A stretch of DNA of 64,000 nucleotides from Spirochaetia bacterium (GTDB lineage: Bacteria > Spirochaetota > Spirochaetia > Sphaerochaetales > Sphaerochaetaceae). The stretch covers positions 62,001 to 126,000 of the forward strand of contig JAKVOU010000001.1 of assembly GCA_022482625.1 (NCBI GenBank), read 5' to 3'. Shown here one piece after another: positions 6,885-16,728 of the stretch; the first letter of the stretch is position 1, and the number at the start of each line of letters is the position of its first letter. A program made the position numbers and the translations under genes. Under the pieces are notes generated by a model that was not told where the DNA came from, did no database searches, and saw only the letters and a program-made list of their open reading frames with translations.

Positions 6885-8312
6885 TCAGGCCTCCTTTTCA
6901 GAAAATAATCGTTCAAGACGCTTTTCGTCTATCTCAGCGACGATGTTTTTTTCATGAGTCGGCAATACGAGCCCCAACGGACCGTCCTTGGCCCTTCTCA
7001 GATACTTGACTTGTGTAAAATAAAGGTCTGCCTTTCCACTGTTCTTTGCTCTTGAATAGGTTATGGCAAGGTTTGCGGCATCCAGGATGACGTCCAAGGG
7101 GATGCTCTTGTCTTTTTGAGCCTTGATGAATACATAGCCTCCCGGATAATCCCGGGTATGCATCCACCAATCATTGCCTCTGGTATATCGGCGTAGCAAC
7201 TGATCGTTTTCCTTTGCATTCCTGCCTACGAGCAGAGTAAAGGAACCACTGTGCAATACCAATCCTACAGTCGGTACTGCCTTTGGTTTGTCTGCAGTCT
7301 GTTCACCCAAGGCTTTCTTGAATCGTCTTATATCGCTCTCATCATCTGTATGGGAAAGCAGGTGCTCATAGTAGGCCTGTTGCTTCCTGTAGTTTTCAAG
7401 AGCCTGTCTGTATTCTTCCTGGGCGTTCTGGAACGTACCTTTTTTCTTTTGGTACTTCTGATAGTACAGCTCGATGTTCTGTTTGGAACTGAGTTTCGGG
7501 TCCAGTATAAGCAGCCGTTTTCCACCATTGAACCAGTCGTCGACCTCAAGCTGGTGCTGGTCTGCTTTCAAGAGGTACAAGTTGGAAGCAAGAAGATCTC
7601 CGTTCTGCTTGTCATGTTCGAAATTTTCATTTGCATGTTGCCTTGCAAGCAATGCCTTGACACTTCCTTCCAGTTCCCTGAGCTTCCTGTCCCGTTGCTG
7701 TTCGATACGTTGCCTCAGCTGGGCAGCAGTTTCATCAGTACTTTTTCGTCCATATGCAAGTTCTATCTGGCGGTTGAATGATAGGCCTTCTTCCCGAGGA
7801 CGGATAGGGAACCTGCCGTCATCTTCTTTTGGTTCGGGCAGAGGGAAGGGCTTTCCTGCGGTTTCATCCCGCCCCGGCCGTCTGTAGAGTAGCTCACTGA
7901 TGACAAGCTTGTCATCAGTAATGATGATGTTTGCGCCGGCACCGGAATAGAGCCTGAAGAAAACATGCAGATGTCCTGTGGTGTCTTCCATGTGGAGATG
8001 CAGTATCCTGTCTCCTGGTATCGTTGATGCCTCCACGATCCTGCATCCTTCCAAGTGTGCCCTGCAGTACTGGATGAACCGTTGCAGCTTGCTTGTCTTT
8101 CCCGTCTGGGTCGGTGCAGTTTTTTCTGTTTCCCTGTGGATCCTGGCATTTGGGGTACCGATTTCCGTATACAAGGTCCATCGGCCCTCATCGGGATGAT
8201 GGAATGACCATGACAGGCTATGGAAATCGTGCTGTACAACTGACTGCAGCCTGCTTTCTTTCAAAGGCAATTCACTGCAGATGAGCTGAAGTTCACGCCA
8301 GTTCAAAGACAT
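6885..8312 (-). CDS. rqcH: NFACT-family protein RqcH (ribosome quality control)
   Basis: A 475-residue bacterial homologue of Rqc2/NEMF, which binds stalled 50S-peptidyl-tRNA complexes and adds C-terminal alanine tails. The domain order is an N-terminal NFACT-N region, a central charged coiled coil (RQRIEQQRDRKLRELE and following) and a C-terminal NFACT-R domain (DUF814) with NDWWMHTRDYPGGYVFIKA, the family's DxWxHxxxxxGxHVxI signature. It is shorter than Bacillus RqcH (about 570 residues). The start at 8312 is inside the end of folC, with GGGAGG just upstream; an in-frame start 84 nt further up has no support. Confidence 0.88.
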   Translation of the reverse strand: MSLNWRELQLICSELPLKESRLQSVVQHDFHSLSWSFHHPDEGRWTLYTEIGTPNARIHRETEKTAPTQTGKTSKLQRFIQYCRAHLEGCRIVEASTIPGDRILHLHMEDTTGHLHVFFRLYSGAGANIIITDDKLVISELLYRRPGRDETAGKPFPLPEPKEDDGRFPIRPREEGLSFNRQIELAYGRKSTDETAAQLRQRIEQQRDRKLRELEGSVKALLARQHANENFEHDKQNGDLLASNLYLLKADQHQLEVDDWFNGGKRLLILDPKLSSKQNIELYYQKYQKKKGTFQNAQEEYRQALENYRKQQAYYEHLLSHTDDESDIRRFKKALGEQTADKPKAVPTVGLVLHSGSFTLLVGRNAKENDQLLRRYTRGNDWWMHTRDYPGGYVFIKAQKDKSIPLDVILDAANLAITYSRAKNSGKADLYFTQVKYLRRAKDGPLGLVLPTHEKNIVAEIDEKRLERLFSEKEA

Positions 8313-9718
8313 GATGCCTCCCTTTTCCATTCTTCTGCAATTTCTCCGGCAAGATAGAATGAGCCGCAGACGAGGATGGCTCCTTCGGCTGGGCATCGTT
8401 GCCTTGCTTCCTTCAATGCTGCATCTGCCCCTATTTCAAGCAGTATGTCATGTGTATTGTCCGTATCCTGTTGCATGAACAGTTCGTACAAGGACTGCAT
8501 GTCACTTTTCTTATAGGTCCCTGGCCTGCAGAGTATGATGGTCTTGTAGCTGTGGAGCAGCAGGTGCGCCATATGCAGATGATCTTTGCCTTGGATGGCT
8601 CCGAAAATGACGATTGTCTTTTCAGGGGCATAGAGCTGTTCCATCGAATCAATGAGAGCCTTGAGGCTGTGGTCTGTATGGGCACCGTCGATGTAAATCG
8701 GCGGATCATCGGAAATCTTTTCGAATCTTCCAGGTAGCGTACAGCTTTCCATGGCAACTTTTGAAGCTGGGGCATAGAGCTTGAGGATCCTCAGGCAGAG
8801 GAGGGCAAGTGCGCAGTTGGCGGCCATGACCCGTCCTTTCATGGCTAGGGTAAAGTGTTCTTCGAACACAGGTCTATCGTGCCATGTTGTTTCCTTCAGG
8901 TGCCATTTGGCGGTATCTTCGGTAATTTTCCATCGATAGGTTGCGATTTCTCCATCTGTAGTCGTCTTGCTCTCCATATCAAGCAACAGGTCTGAAAGCA
9001 ACCACTGGGGACTATGGACATCCTTTGCCTGAGAGGCCATGACATTTCTGGCTTCAGGCAGCAAGGCTGCGACAAAGGAAGGGATTCCTTCCTTTATTAT
9101 TTTGCTTTTTTCCGTGGCAATGGCATGGATGGTCTTGCCAAGTATCTGTGTGTGTTCGAGTTCAATCGGACAGAGGACGGAAGCTATGGGCGTGATTGTG
9201 TTCGTAGCATCCAGCCTTCCTCCCAAACCTGTTTCAATGACGGCATACTTGCAACCCCATGCGGAAAAGAGCATGAAGGCATACAGCGTATACAGCTCAA
9301 AGGTGGTGACTGAAGTTTCTCCCCATTCATCGCTGAAGCAAAAACCTTCCAGTCCTTCCCTGAGTCTGTTGCCGACTTTGACAAGAAATTGATCGGGAAA
9401 GAAAGTACCGCAGAGCGAAAAACGTTCCCTGTAATCGATCAAGTGGGGAGAAGCATACAGACCGGTCTTGAAACCTTGGGCCTGGATGGCCGAGGCGAGA
9501 AACATGGCAGTACTTCCCTTGCCTTTGCTTCCTGCTACATGTATGGCTTGGAAATCTTTTTCCGGATGAGCAAAATGGTCAAGCAGTGCACGCATCCTGT
9601 CCAGCCTATAGACTCTGGTAGTGTAATGGTCTGTCTGCTTTTCAAGGTTTGTGAAACTTTCCATATAGGAAATGATATCGTCAAAAGTTTCGAAACAATG
9701 TTTCGGCGTATTATTCAT
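8303..9718 (-). CDS. folC: Bifunctional folylpolyglutamate/dihydrofolate synthase
   Basis: ATP-dependent Mur-ligase-type enzyme that joins glutamate to (dihydro)pteroate or folates. It has 471 residues. Visible are the P-loop HVAGSKGKGSTAMFLAS (about residues 60-76), ASPHLIDYRERF, the FELYTLYAF and VIETGLGGRLDATN segment, IELEHTQILG, LPGRFE, and DGAHTDHSLKAL in the C-terminal domain. It heads the minus-strand operon folC-rqcH-memo-4438. Its last 10 bases overlap rqcH. Confidence 0.93.
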   Translation of the reverse strand: MNNTPKHCFETFDDIISYMESFTNLEKQTDHYTTRVYRLDRMRALLDHFAHPEKDFQAIHVAGSKGKGSTAMFLASAIQAQGFKTGLYASPHLIDYRERFSLCGTFFPDQFLVKVGNRLREGLEGFCFSDEWGETSVTTFELYTLYAFMLFSAWGCKYAVIETGLGGRLDATNTITPIASVLCPIELEHTQILGKTIHAIATEKSKIIKEGIPSFVAALLPEARNVMASQAKDVHSPQWLLSDLLLDMESKTTTDGEIATYRWKITEDTAKWHLKETTWHDRPVFEEHFTLAMKGRVMAANCALALLCLRILKLYAPASKVAMESCTLPGRFEKISDDPPIYIDGAHTDHSLKALIDSMEQLYAPEKTIVIFGAIQGKDHLHMAHLLLHSYKTIILCRPGTYKKSDMQSLYELFMQQDTDNTHDILLEIGADAALKEARQRCPAEGAILVCGSFYLAGEIAEEWKREASCL

Positions 9719-9941
9719 AGCAAGACTGTACCCTCAAATTTCTTTTTTGTGAACTACCGGCAGGCTTCCTGCAGAGGGAAGGAATTGCCATTGTCTTTAC
9801 CCCAATTTAGATGTTTTGTGTAACAATACCCCTAGTAGTTGACAGATTTAAAAAAAATGTAATATTAACGGCTTGATTTTCTGAAAAGAGCTGAATTATC
9901 ATTGTAACGTCATTAAGAGATCGTTGTTTGGAGGAGAGCTG

Positions 9942-11672
9942 ATGAAGAGACAGGATGACCGCCCGTGGAGGACTCTGGATCCGTTCAGAGGGAAAATGTT
10001 CACTGGAGAATGGCCGACACTTGTCGAACTGTTTGATATAACCTGCAAACGGTTTCCGCACAGACCTTGCTTCAGGCAGTTTATTCCAGAGGACTGGACC
10101 CTTGATTTTACCCAGGCGCATGACCATATCATCGGCATTGCCAACTATATCCTTGCACAGGGAACCAAGAAGGGTGACAAGATAGCAGTCAGTGGCAAGA
10201 ACAGCTGTGAATGGGCCCTTGCCTATTTAGGTGCGATTTATGCAGGATGTGTCATTGTTCCTTTGGATGCGGCCCTGAAACTGCCGGAAATGGAACATTT
10301 CATGGAATTTGCAGGCGTCAAGGGAGCTTTTCTCGACAATGACAAGCTGCAGAAGCTTTCTGCTGAAGGGGGAAGCAGACTTTCCTTTGCCTTGGGCCTT
10401 GATAAAGTTTCCGGCGATGCTTATCTGCTTGACCATGAGATTGCGGGGCCACTGTCCGAAGATGCCCCGAAAGCTATCTCTGGCGACGTGGCGGCTATTC
10501 TCTTTACCAGTGGTACGACCGGAATTCCGAAGGGCGTACAGCTGACCCATGAGAATATAGTGTCTGATACATTCCTGGCTGAATGTTATATGCCGGTCGA
10601 TGCCTATGACGTATGGTATGCGATTCTCCCTATCCATCATGCTTATACGATGGTGGCTGTCTTTATGGAAGGAATAGCAACCGGCGCAGAAGTCGTCTTT
10701 GGCAAGCGCCTGGCAATCAACCAGCTTTTCAAGGAACTGAGGGACGGAAAGGTTACCATGTTCCTTGCCGTGCCGATGCTGTTCAACAAACTGTTGTCCG
10801 GGCTTATGGAAGGCATAAAGAAGAAATCCATCATAGCCTATGGCCTGATCCGGTTCGGAATGGGATTTTCCGGTTTTGTAAAGAAGCTTACGGGCAAGAA
10901 CATAGGCAGAAAACTGTTCGGCGGGTTGCTTCGCAACATTGCCCTTGAAAGCAACAGGATCTGTATCTGCGGCGGCGGTCCTCTTCCTGCATCAACTTTC
11001 AAAATGTACAACCAGTTGGGAATTGATTTCGTGCAGGGATATGGCTTGACGGAAGCAAGTCCCATTACGCACCTCAATCCTGTCGATGCCTATAAGGAAA
11101 CATCGGTAGGCAAGTTGTTCCCGACACTTGAACAGAAGATCGTGGATCCTGACGAAGACGGCAATGGCTTGCTGTATATCAAGGGATCTGTAGTCATGAA
11201 GGGCTATTATAACAATCCTGAAGCGACTGCTGAGGTACTGGCTGAAGATGGTTGGCTGAATACCGGTGATGTGGGACACTTGGATGATGAGGGATACCTT
11301 TACTTGACCGGACGCAAGAGAAACATCATCGTGACTGAGGGAGGCAAGAATGTCTTTCCTGAGGAAGTCGAGGATCATTTCCAGCTATACAATGAAATTG
11401 AACAGATCTGTGTCTGCAGCTACGTGAAGGACAAGGATATGAAGATCGAGGGTATACGTGCGATAGTCTATCCGTCTGAAGCATTGCGGAACAAATATGC
11501 TGAAGGAAAAGTATTGCAGACAAAAGTCCAGACAGTCATTGACCAGGTGAACAAGGGACTGCCTTCCTATGAAAAGATTGAGAAGTTGGTCATATCCATG
11601 CAGCCGTTGCCGGAGACGAGTACCAAGAAAGTAAAGCGTTTTGAGGTTGCAAAAATCTTTGAAGATCAATAG
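9942..11672 (+). CDS. AMP-forming acyl-CoA/acyl-ACP synthetase
   Basis: A 576-residue ANL-superfamily ligase that activates a carboxylate, probably a long-chain fatty acid, as the acyl-AMP and transfers it to a thiol. Visible are the P-loop ILFTSGTTGIPKGVQLTHEN, the GYGLTEASPITHLNP motif, WLNTGDVGHLDDEGYLYLTGRKRNII, and the terminal lysine region PETSTKKVKRFEV. The start at 9942 follows GGAGGAGAGCTG. TTGACA at 9839-9844 with TAATAT at 9860-9865 (15-bp spacer) may be its promoter. One of three such synthetases in the window. yhbY follows after 9 bases. Confidence 0.85.
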   Translation: MKRQDDRPWRTLDPFRGKMFTGEWPTLVELFDITCKRFPHRPCFRQFIPEDWTLDFTQAHDHIIGIANYILAQGTKKGDKIAVSGKNSCEWALAYLGAIYAGCVIVPLDAALKLPEMEHFMEFAGVKGAFLDNDKLQKLSAEGGSRLSFALGLDKVSGDAYLLDHEIAGPLSEDAPKAISGDVAAILFTSGTTGIPKGVQLTHENIVSDTFLAECYMPVDAYDVWYAILPIHHAYTMVAVFMEGIATGAEVVFGKRLAINQLFKELRDGKVTMFLAVPMLFNKLLSGLMEGIKKKSIIAYGLIRFGMGFSGFVKKLTGKNIGRKLFGGLLRNIALESNRICICGGGPLPASTFKMYNQLGIDFVQGYGLTEASPITHLNPVDAYKETSVGKLFPTLEQKIVDPDEDGNGLLYIKGSVVMKGYYNNPEATAEVLAEDGWLNTGDVGHLDDEGYLYLTGRKRNIIVTEGGKNVFPEEVEDHFQLYNEIEQICVCSYVKDKDMKIEGIRAIVYPSEALRNKYAEGKVLQTKVQTVIDQVNKGLPSYEKIEKLVISMQPLPETSTKKVKRFEVAKIFEDQ

Positions 11673-11681
11673 TATGCAGCT

Positions 11682-11978
11682 ATGAACAGCAGTGTAAGGA
11701 ATTTTCTCCGTGCGCAAGCGCACGATGTACATCCGATAGTAATGGTCGGCAAGGGTGGCTATGATGAAATGGTGGCAAAGGCCTTGGACGAGGCTTTGCT
11801 TCATCATGAACTGGTAAAAGTCAAGTTTCAGGCCAACAGGGACCAGATGGAACAGATTGCCTCTCAGTTGGCGGTGGCCACAAACTCCGAACTGGTCGGT
11901 AAGATCGGCTTCATCTCCATTTTCTATAGGGAAAGTGAGGAACATCTTATCACGATGCCAAGGGCCCTATTCAAATAG
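11682..11978 (+). CDS. yhbY: YhbY/CRS1-type RNA-binding protein
   Basis: A 98-residue CRM-domain protein that associates with the 50S ribosome precursor. The length and pattern are typical: LRAQAHDVHPIVMVGKGGYDEMV holds the GKGG RNA-binding loop, followed by ALDEALLHHELVKVKF, and the end GKIGFISIFYR matches the usual vGxxxvLYR. It is in an operon with the upstream acyl-CoA synthetase. Confidence 0.9.
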   Translation: MNSSVRNFLRAQAHDVHPIVMVGKGGYDEMVAKALDEALLHHELVKVKFQANRDQMEQIASQLAVATNSELVGKIGFISIFYRESEEHLITMPRALFK

Positions 11979-12062
11979 CAGGAAGGAACCGATGAAAAGA
12001 CTCCAGCGGTCCTTTCTTCTATTGAAAGACTGGTGTCGGTTTTGGCCGTAGGGAGAAGTATA

Positions 12063-12176
12063 AGGCAGGGTGTTTCCTGCCTGAGTCTGTATGTATATGT
12101 TTTTCAAATAATTTTCTCTTTTGCCATCCGAAACTTTCATTTGAACGGTTCAGTCATCTGTCTCCGTTCATTTTTT
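12063..12176 (+). terminator. Tandem hairpins ending the yhbY transcript
   Basis: The first stem is AGGCAGG (12063-12069)/CCTGCCT (12076-12082) with a 6-nt loop and no clear T-run. The second is TGAACGG (12142-12148)/CCGTTCA (12164-12170) followed directly by six Ts (12171-12176), a good intrinsic terminator. Between yhbY and lemA (11979-12371) I see nothing else that can be supported; a 61-codon open frame here runs across both hairpins and has no ribosome-binding site. Confidence 0.65.
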
Positions 12177-12371
12177 GTCTGTACATGGCATGAGTTGGCA
12201 GATTTAAGGATTTACTAGTCAAGTTGCTAATCATAAAGCAAATACAAAGCCCGGCCAAATCTTCAATCAATATGTATAGAACTTGGCGAACTGTCAGCAA
12301 GGGGCAGGTGTAGGGGCCTTGCAATTGATATGGTACCGTACAATCGGTAGAATGAAGCCAAGGAGTTGACT

Positions 12372-12917
12372 ATGGTCTATATCATTCTGGCGATTGTCGT
12401 TGTCTTGCTGCTCATCTATATCTCACTGTACAACAGCTTGGTACGTCTGAGAAACCGGAGCGAAGAAGCAGAAGCACAGATCGGCGCTCATGAAAAACAG
12501 CGGTACGATCTTATTCCGAATCTTGTTGAAACTGTCAAAGGGTATGCAGCCCATGAGAAAGGTACCCTTGAAGCTGTCGTAGCGGCACGGAACAAAGCTA
12601 TTTCTTCTACGGGTATAAGTGAATCGGATGCAAGCAACAAGGAACTGAGCAATGCCTTAGGTAAATTGTTTGCCTTGGCAGAAGCCTATCCGCAGCTCAA
12701 GGCCAATGAAAATTTCATGAACTTGCAGCAGACTCTCAGTGCCGTGGAAGAGAAGATTCTCAATGCAAGAAAGTATTACAATGCCGTCGTGAGGGAATTC
12801 AATACCCGTTGTGAGACATTTCCTTCAAATCTAGCTGCAAGCATGGGACACTTTTCCAAGAAGCCATATCTTGAGATCGAAGAGGCTGCAAAGCAGAACG
12901 TCAAGGTCAGTTTCTAA
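12372..12917 (+). CDS. lemA: LemA family protein
   Basis: A 181-residue protein with one N-terminal membrane span (VYIILAIVVVLLLIYI) and a cytoplasmic or periplasmic helical domain. The family signature is clear: YNSLVRLRNRSEEAEAQIG, RYDLIPNLVETVKGYAAHEKGTLEAV, YPQLKANENFMNLQQTLSAVEEKI, ARKYYNAVVREFNT. The cellular role of LemA is not settled. The start at 12372 follows AGGAG by six bases. Its stop overlaps the stop of the convergent flippase remnant. Confidence 0.9.
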   Translation: MVYIILAIVVVLLLIYISLYNSLVRLRNRSEEAEAQIGAHEKQRYDLIPNLVETVKGYAAHEKGTLEAVVAARNKAISSTGISESDASNKELSNALGKLFALAEAYPQLKANENFMNLQQTLSAVEEKILNARKYYNAVVREFNTRCETFPSNLAASMGHFSKKPYLEIEEAAKQNVKVSF

Positions 12918-14483
12918 TCCATATCGGGTGTGAACAGGTTCTTGATTTTCTTTTTATGTCCTGTGCGTTTCAATAACCATCGGGTAACTTCCCTGCCATT
13001 GGCGGGGAAGAATATCCACATTGCAATGTAGTAATCAAGTGAACAAAGTCCGAACGCTGCACAGAAATAGGGCAATGCCGGCAGATTGATTTTGGAGAGA
13101 AGCCAATCTGTTGCCAGAGCCGTGCACATCAGCATGCTGAAATTCTTGGCAAAATCAATCATGTAAGGTTTCATGCTTTTGTGAAAACCATATTTGTGCA
13201 CCATGTATGGTTCTATCCAGCTGCTGGTAAGAAGTTCACTGATGACGATTCCTAAAAAAATACCTGCTGCTTTGTAATACAAGCCGAATATATAGGAAAG
13301 CAGGACACTGAGGACAGTCTGGAGAACCGGCTTGTAGCGGTCTTGGTAAAATATGCCGTAGCTGCTCTCATAGATAGTTGCGATCAACCTTTTGTAAAGC
13401 AGGTATTGGGTCATGGAAATCAGGAACTACCGTTTTCGTAGAGAAGGTCGCTGCCTGTGGGTAAACCAGATGGAAAAACGGGTTGAAGCACGCAATGAGG
13501 ATGATGGCAAGGTAGCCGATGCTGAGAGAATAGATATGGTTGATTTTTACGAACCATTGGTAGCAATACTCGGGGCTTTCCATCGTACAGAGGTTGCCTA
13601 TGCTTGATTCTATGGATTTCTGCATCATGGCAATGCCTGTGGCAAGTCCCAATATGACCAACTGATAGTTTGCAAAACACCCAAGGGTAGAAGCTCCGAG
13701 CATCGCTGAAAGCAGTACGCATTCAATTGTCATCGTGATACTGAAGCCCATCCGATGGAAAATAAGTGCCCGTGTGCTCTTCCCGATATCCTGGACCGTC
13801 TTTTCAGGCAATGGAGCAATTGTCTTTTCCCGTAGATAGGGAAACATCCTGAATGACTTGTATCTTGCGATGACATACCGGAGCGTATTTGACAAAGCGT
13901 AGGCAAGGGCATATAGATAGAAATTCCTGGTAAGCAGCAGGATTGCTACCTGCACGACAAGCTGGAGCATCTGTGCAACAGAGATGATGGTAGTGGTGAT
14001 ATACTGCTTCTGGTCTGCCTGGATGATGATGGCATGCCAGCTGTTGAGCAATGACCCTACCGTTCCCAGCAGATAGATGAGGAAATAGATCCGTATCTGG
14101 TATGGTGCAATATGCGTAGTATTCGCTACATTAGGAATGAACGGAAGAAATGCCAGTCCGAACAACAGTACTCCATAGGTAATCCTATGATAGATTTTTC
14201 TGATATAGTGATTGAGGGATTTGATCTTTTCCTTGTTCGCTTCGACAAGCGGTGCATACAGATAAAAAGCAAGCGAGCTGCTTATGCCGAATTCCGTAAT
14301 GGACAATACCATCAGGATGCTGGTGATCAATCCCTTTAAGCCTAAGTATTCTGCTGAAAGGCACTTTATGAAGAATGAACGCTCTACAAAGCCAAGCAAA
14401 CCCGAAGAAAGCTGGAATATTGTAGCAAACTTGATGTTTCTCTTGGAATTGTCGATTCTTGTCTTGTCGTTGTTTTCTACCAT
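12914..14483 (-). pseudogene. Wzx-like polysaccharide flippase, frameshifted
   Basis: Two adjacent frames together make one ~520-residue multi-span lipid-linked oligosaccharide transporter of the kind found in capsule and O-antigen loci. The first frame (14483 to about 13430) carries the family N-terminus (RNIKFATIFQLSSGLLGFVER, LGLKGLITSILMVLSI) and most spans, and ends in a short nonsense tail. The second continues with MTQYLLYKRLIATIYESSYG and FLGIVISELLTSSWIEPY, the usual C-terminal third. The shift is needed within GTAGTT (plus-strand 13425-13430), because the second frame has a TAG there. GGAG precedes the start at 14483. No glycosyltransferases are adjacent. A sequencing error cannot be excluded. 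Confidence 0.8.
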
Positions 14484-14558
14484 GAATTCTCCGTCAGCTA
14501 GTAGCACAAATTTATAAGGGAAAATTTACAAGAAAGTGTGAAAAAAATCATATTTTTT

Positions 14559-15227
14559 TTACAAATTCTTTGAATTCATAGCTTCAAAGGCATTTACAGC
14601 GTTATTATCACCGCTGACTACCAAGATGTCACCTGCTTTCAGCATCGTAGATGGGGCTATGTACCCGTTTGCCTTGTCATCCCTGACGATGGCAACGATA
14701 TTGATATGAAACTTTTCTCTGAAATTGACTTCCCTTACCGTCTTGTCAGCATACTTGTCATTCATGACCAATTCGATGATGGAAAAATCCTCTCCGATAG
14801 GCAACACATCCAGCGTCAGCTTGGCTGTGAGTGTCTTGGCAAGCTTCGCTCCCATTTCAACTTCAGGATTGACTATTTCAGCTCCAATCCTTCTCAGTAG
14901 CCTTCCGTGTTCTTCGTTGAGGGCTTTTGCTATTACCCTGGGAACGCCCAATTCTATGGCATTCATCGTGGCCAGAAGATTGGCCTCGATATTCTTGCCG
15001 ATGCAGACAATGACCGTTGCACAGTTCTCTATGCCGGCAGATTTGAGTTCTTCTATGGTGAGGCGTTCCATTACCATGAGGTCATTGACTTGGTTCCTCA
15101 AGGGCTCAAGGCTGGCTTGATCCTTGTCAATTGCAATGACAGTCTTGCCTTCTTCCAGCAGTCCCCTAGCCAGGGACAATCCGAATCTCCCGATACCGAT
15201 TACTCCAAATAGATTGTTATCTGACAT
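14559..15227 (-). CDS. ktrA: Potassium uptake regulatory subunit (KtrA/TrkA)
   Basis: A 222-residue cytoplasmic RCK protein that binds nucleotide and gates the KtrB channel. The Rossmann-like RCK_N domain starts FGVIGIGRFGLSLARGLLEEG and has AIDKD at the end of strand 2, followed by CIGKN. The RCK_C domain (about 140-222) ends in ILVVSGDNNAV. It lies 16 bases after ktrB in the same operon, with AAGGAG before its ATG. Confidence 0.9.
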   Translation of the reverse strand: MSDNNLFGVIGIGRFGLSLARGLLEEGKTVIAIDKDQASLEPLRNQVNDLMVMERLTIEELKSAGIENCATVIVCIGKNIEANLLATMNAIELGVPRVIAKALNEEHGRLLRRIGAEIVNPEVEMGAKLAKTLTAKLTLDVLPIGEDFSIIELVMNDKYADKTVREVNFREKFHINIVAIVRDDKANGYIAPSTMLKAGDILVVSGDNNAVNAFEAMNSKNL

Positions 15228-15243
15228 ATATCTGCTCCTTTTC

Positions 15244-16542
15244 TTATCCGATCAATATATCTTCCGTGAGGTAGTTCACGTTTTTCCTGGCTCTATGCCA
15301 GCTGCAGGTGATGGTCAACGGGCCAAGCCTTCCGATGAACATCAGCAGAATTAAGGTTAATTTACTGCAGATTCCCAGTCTCGTCGTTATGCCCATGGAA
15401 AGTCCTACCGTACCAAATGCACTTATGCATTCGAAGAGAACTTCCAGAAAGTTGAACCGTGGTCCCTCGACTGAAAAAACAATGGCTGTTGCAAGCAACG
15501 TAAAGAGGATGCCAAGGACCGTTACCATAAAAGCCCGAAGGATTGAGTCATCGTCAATAGTACGGTGGAAAGCTGAGATTTTCGAATGTGTTTCGATTTT
15601 TCTAATGGAAAGCAATACGGTAAACAGTGTCGTCGTCTTGATGCCGCCGCCGGTCGAACCAGGCGAGGCTCCTACGAACATCAGTAACATGGTCAGCATT
15701 GAACTGGTATTTGTAAGCTGTGAGATGTCGATGGTACTGAAACCAGCTGTCCTGGTAGTCGTACTCTGGAAAAAGGCCTCCATCCATGGAATATGCTGTG
15801 AAAAGTGGAAGCCGATAGTACCCAGTACCAGCAGCCAGAAGGTCATGGTCAGCACGATCTTTGAATGCATCTTCAACCTGTGGTTCTTCCTGTAGGCAAA
15901 GATGTCGTTGATGACATAAAAACCTAAACCACCGATGATGATGAGTGTTGTCGTCGTTATGTTGAGCAGGACACTGTGCCTGTAGGGAATCAAGCCGGTG
16001 AAGTTGCCAAGCAAATCGAAACCTGCATTGTTGAAGGCGGAAATGGCATGGAATATAGATATGCCCAGAGCTTTCATCGGCAGATAATCCTTGCTGAATA
16101 CCTGATAGCTGAGCAATGCTCCGATTGACTCACAGACCAAGCTGGTTGCAATGACCGTACGCACGATTGAATTGATATCAAAACCGGGTTTTGAGTTCAG
16201 TGCTTCCCGTGCAAGCTGGATGTTTGAGTAACTTCTGTTACCTCCGATCAGCATGAGAAAAAAAAGGGCAAAAGACGCAAAGCCGATGCCTCCCAGCTGA
16301 ATCAAGGTTCCCAATACAAAATCTCCGAAGAAAGAGAGCGTGTTTCCTACATCAATCGTAGAAAGTCCTGTTACACAGACGGCGCTGGTCGAAGTGAAAA
16401 AGGAATCTATCAACGAAATTTCCTTTCCTGGCTGATGGCTTATCGGAAGCCAGAGCAGGAAAGTACCCATGACGATGATTGAGGCAAAACCTAAGATAAG
16501 ACGCTTGCCTGGCGTCAATCGTCTACGAAATGAAGATTTCAT
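15244..16542 (-). CDS. ktrB: Potassium uptake membrane subunit (KtrB/TrkH)
   Basis: A 432-residue K+ translocating protein with four M1-P-M2 repeats. Selectivity-filter segments are visible: FTSTSAVCVTGLS in the first, AISAFNNAGFDLLGNF in the second, TTTRTAGFSTIDIS in the third and CISAFGTVGLSMG in the fourth. It is first gene of ktrBA. The ATG at 16542 has no Shine-Dalgarno sequence but is placed seven bases after a -10 box, so the mRNA may be leaderless. An in-frame TTG at 16578 would lie inside the -35 box and is unlikely. Confidence 0.9.
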   Translation of the reverse strand: MKSSFRRRLTPGKRLILGFASIIVMGTFLLWLPISHQPGKEISLIDSFFTSTSAVCVTGLSTIDVGNTLSFFGDFVLGTLIQLGGIGFASFALFFLMLIGGNRSYSNIQLAREALNSKPGFDINSIVRTVIATSLVCESIGALLSYQVFSKDYLPMKALGISIFHAISAFNNAGFDLLGNFTGLIPYRHSVLLNITTTTLIIIGGLGFYVINDIFAYRKNHRLKMHSKIVLTMTFWLLVLGTIGFHFSQHIPWMEAFFQSTTTRTAGFSTIDISQLTNTSSMLTMLLMFVGASPGSTGGGIKTTTLFTVLLSIRKIETHSKISAFHRTIDDDSILRAFMVTVLGILFTLLATAIVFSVEGPRFNFLEVLFECISAFGTVGLSMGITTRLGICSKLTLILLMFIGRLGPLTITCSWHRARKNVNYLTEDILIG

Positions 16543-16549
16543 AAGGAAA

Positions 16550-16578
16550 AGTATACTGTTGCATGAAGAAGATTTCAA
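16550..16578 (-). promoter_or_regulatory. ktrBA promoter, apparently leaderless
   Basis: On the minus strand, TTGAAA (16578-16573), a 17-bp spacer and TATACT (16555-16550), then TTTCCTT and the ATG. The transcription start expected from the -10 falls on or next to the start codon. Confidence 0.6.
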
Positions 16579-16728
16579 CCTATGTCGTAACTGTATGACC
16601 TACAGTAATTAACGTAAGTCATATTTGCTGTTGCCATTGAATATTTCCACTGGTTTTGTGTGGAAAATGGCGATGTGTGGCGAACATCCTTTCCTGACAT
16701 TCCCGATGCTCTTTGGTGATATGCTCTG

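Noticed and set aside
12033-12218. 61-codon open frame between yhbY and lemA
   Set aside because: Runs through two terminator hairpins and has no ribosome-binding site.
13420-13440. Programmed ribosomal frameshift in the flippase
   Set aside because: No slippery heptamer or downstream pseudoknot is visible, and the family is not known to use frameshifting.
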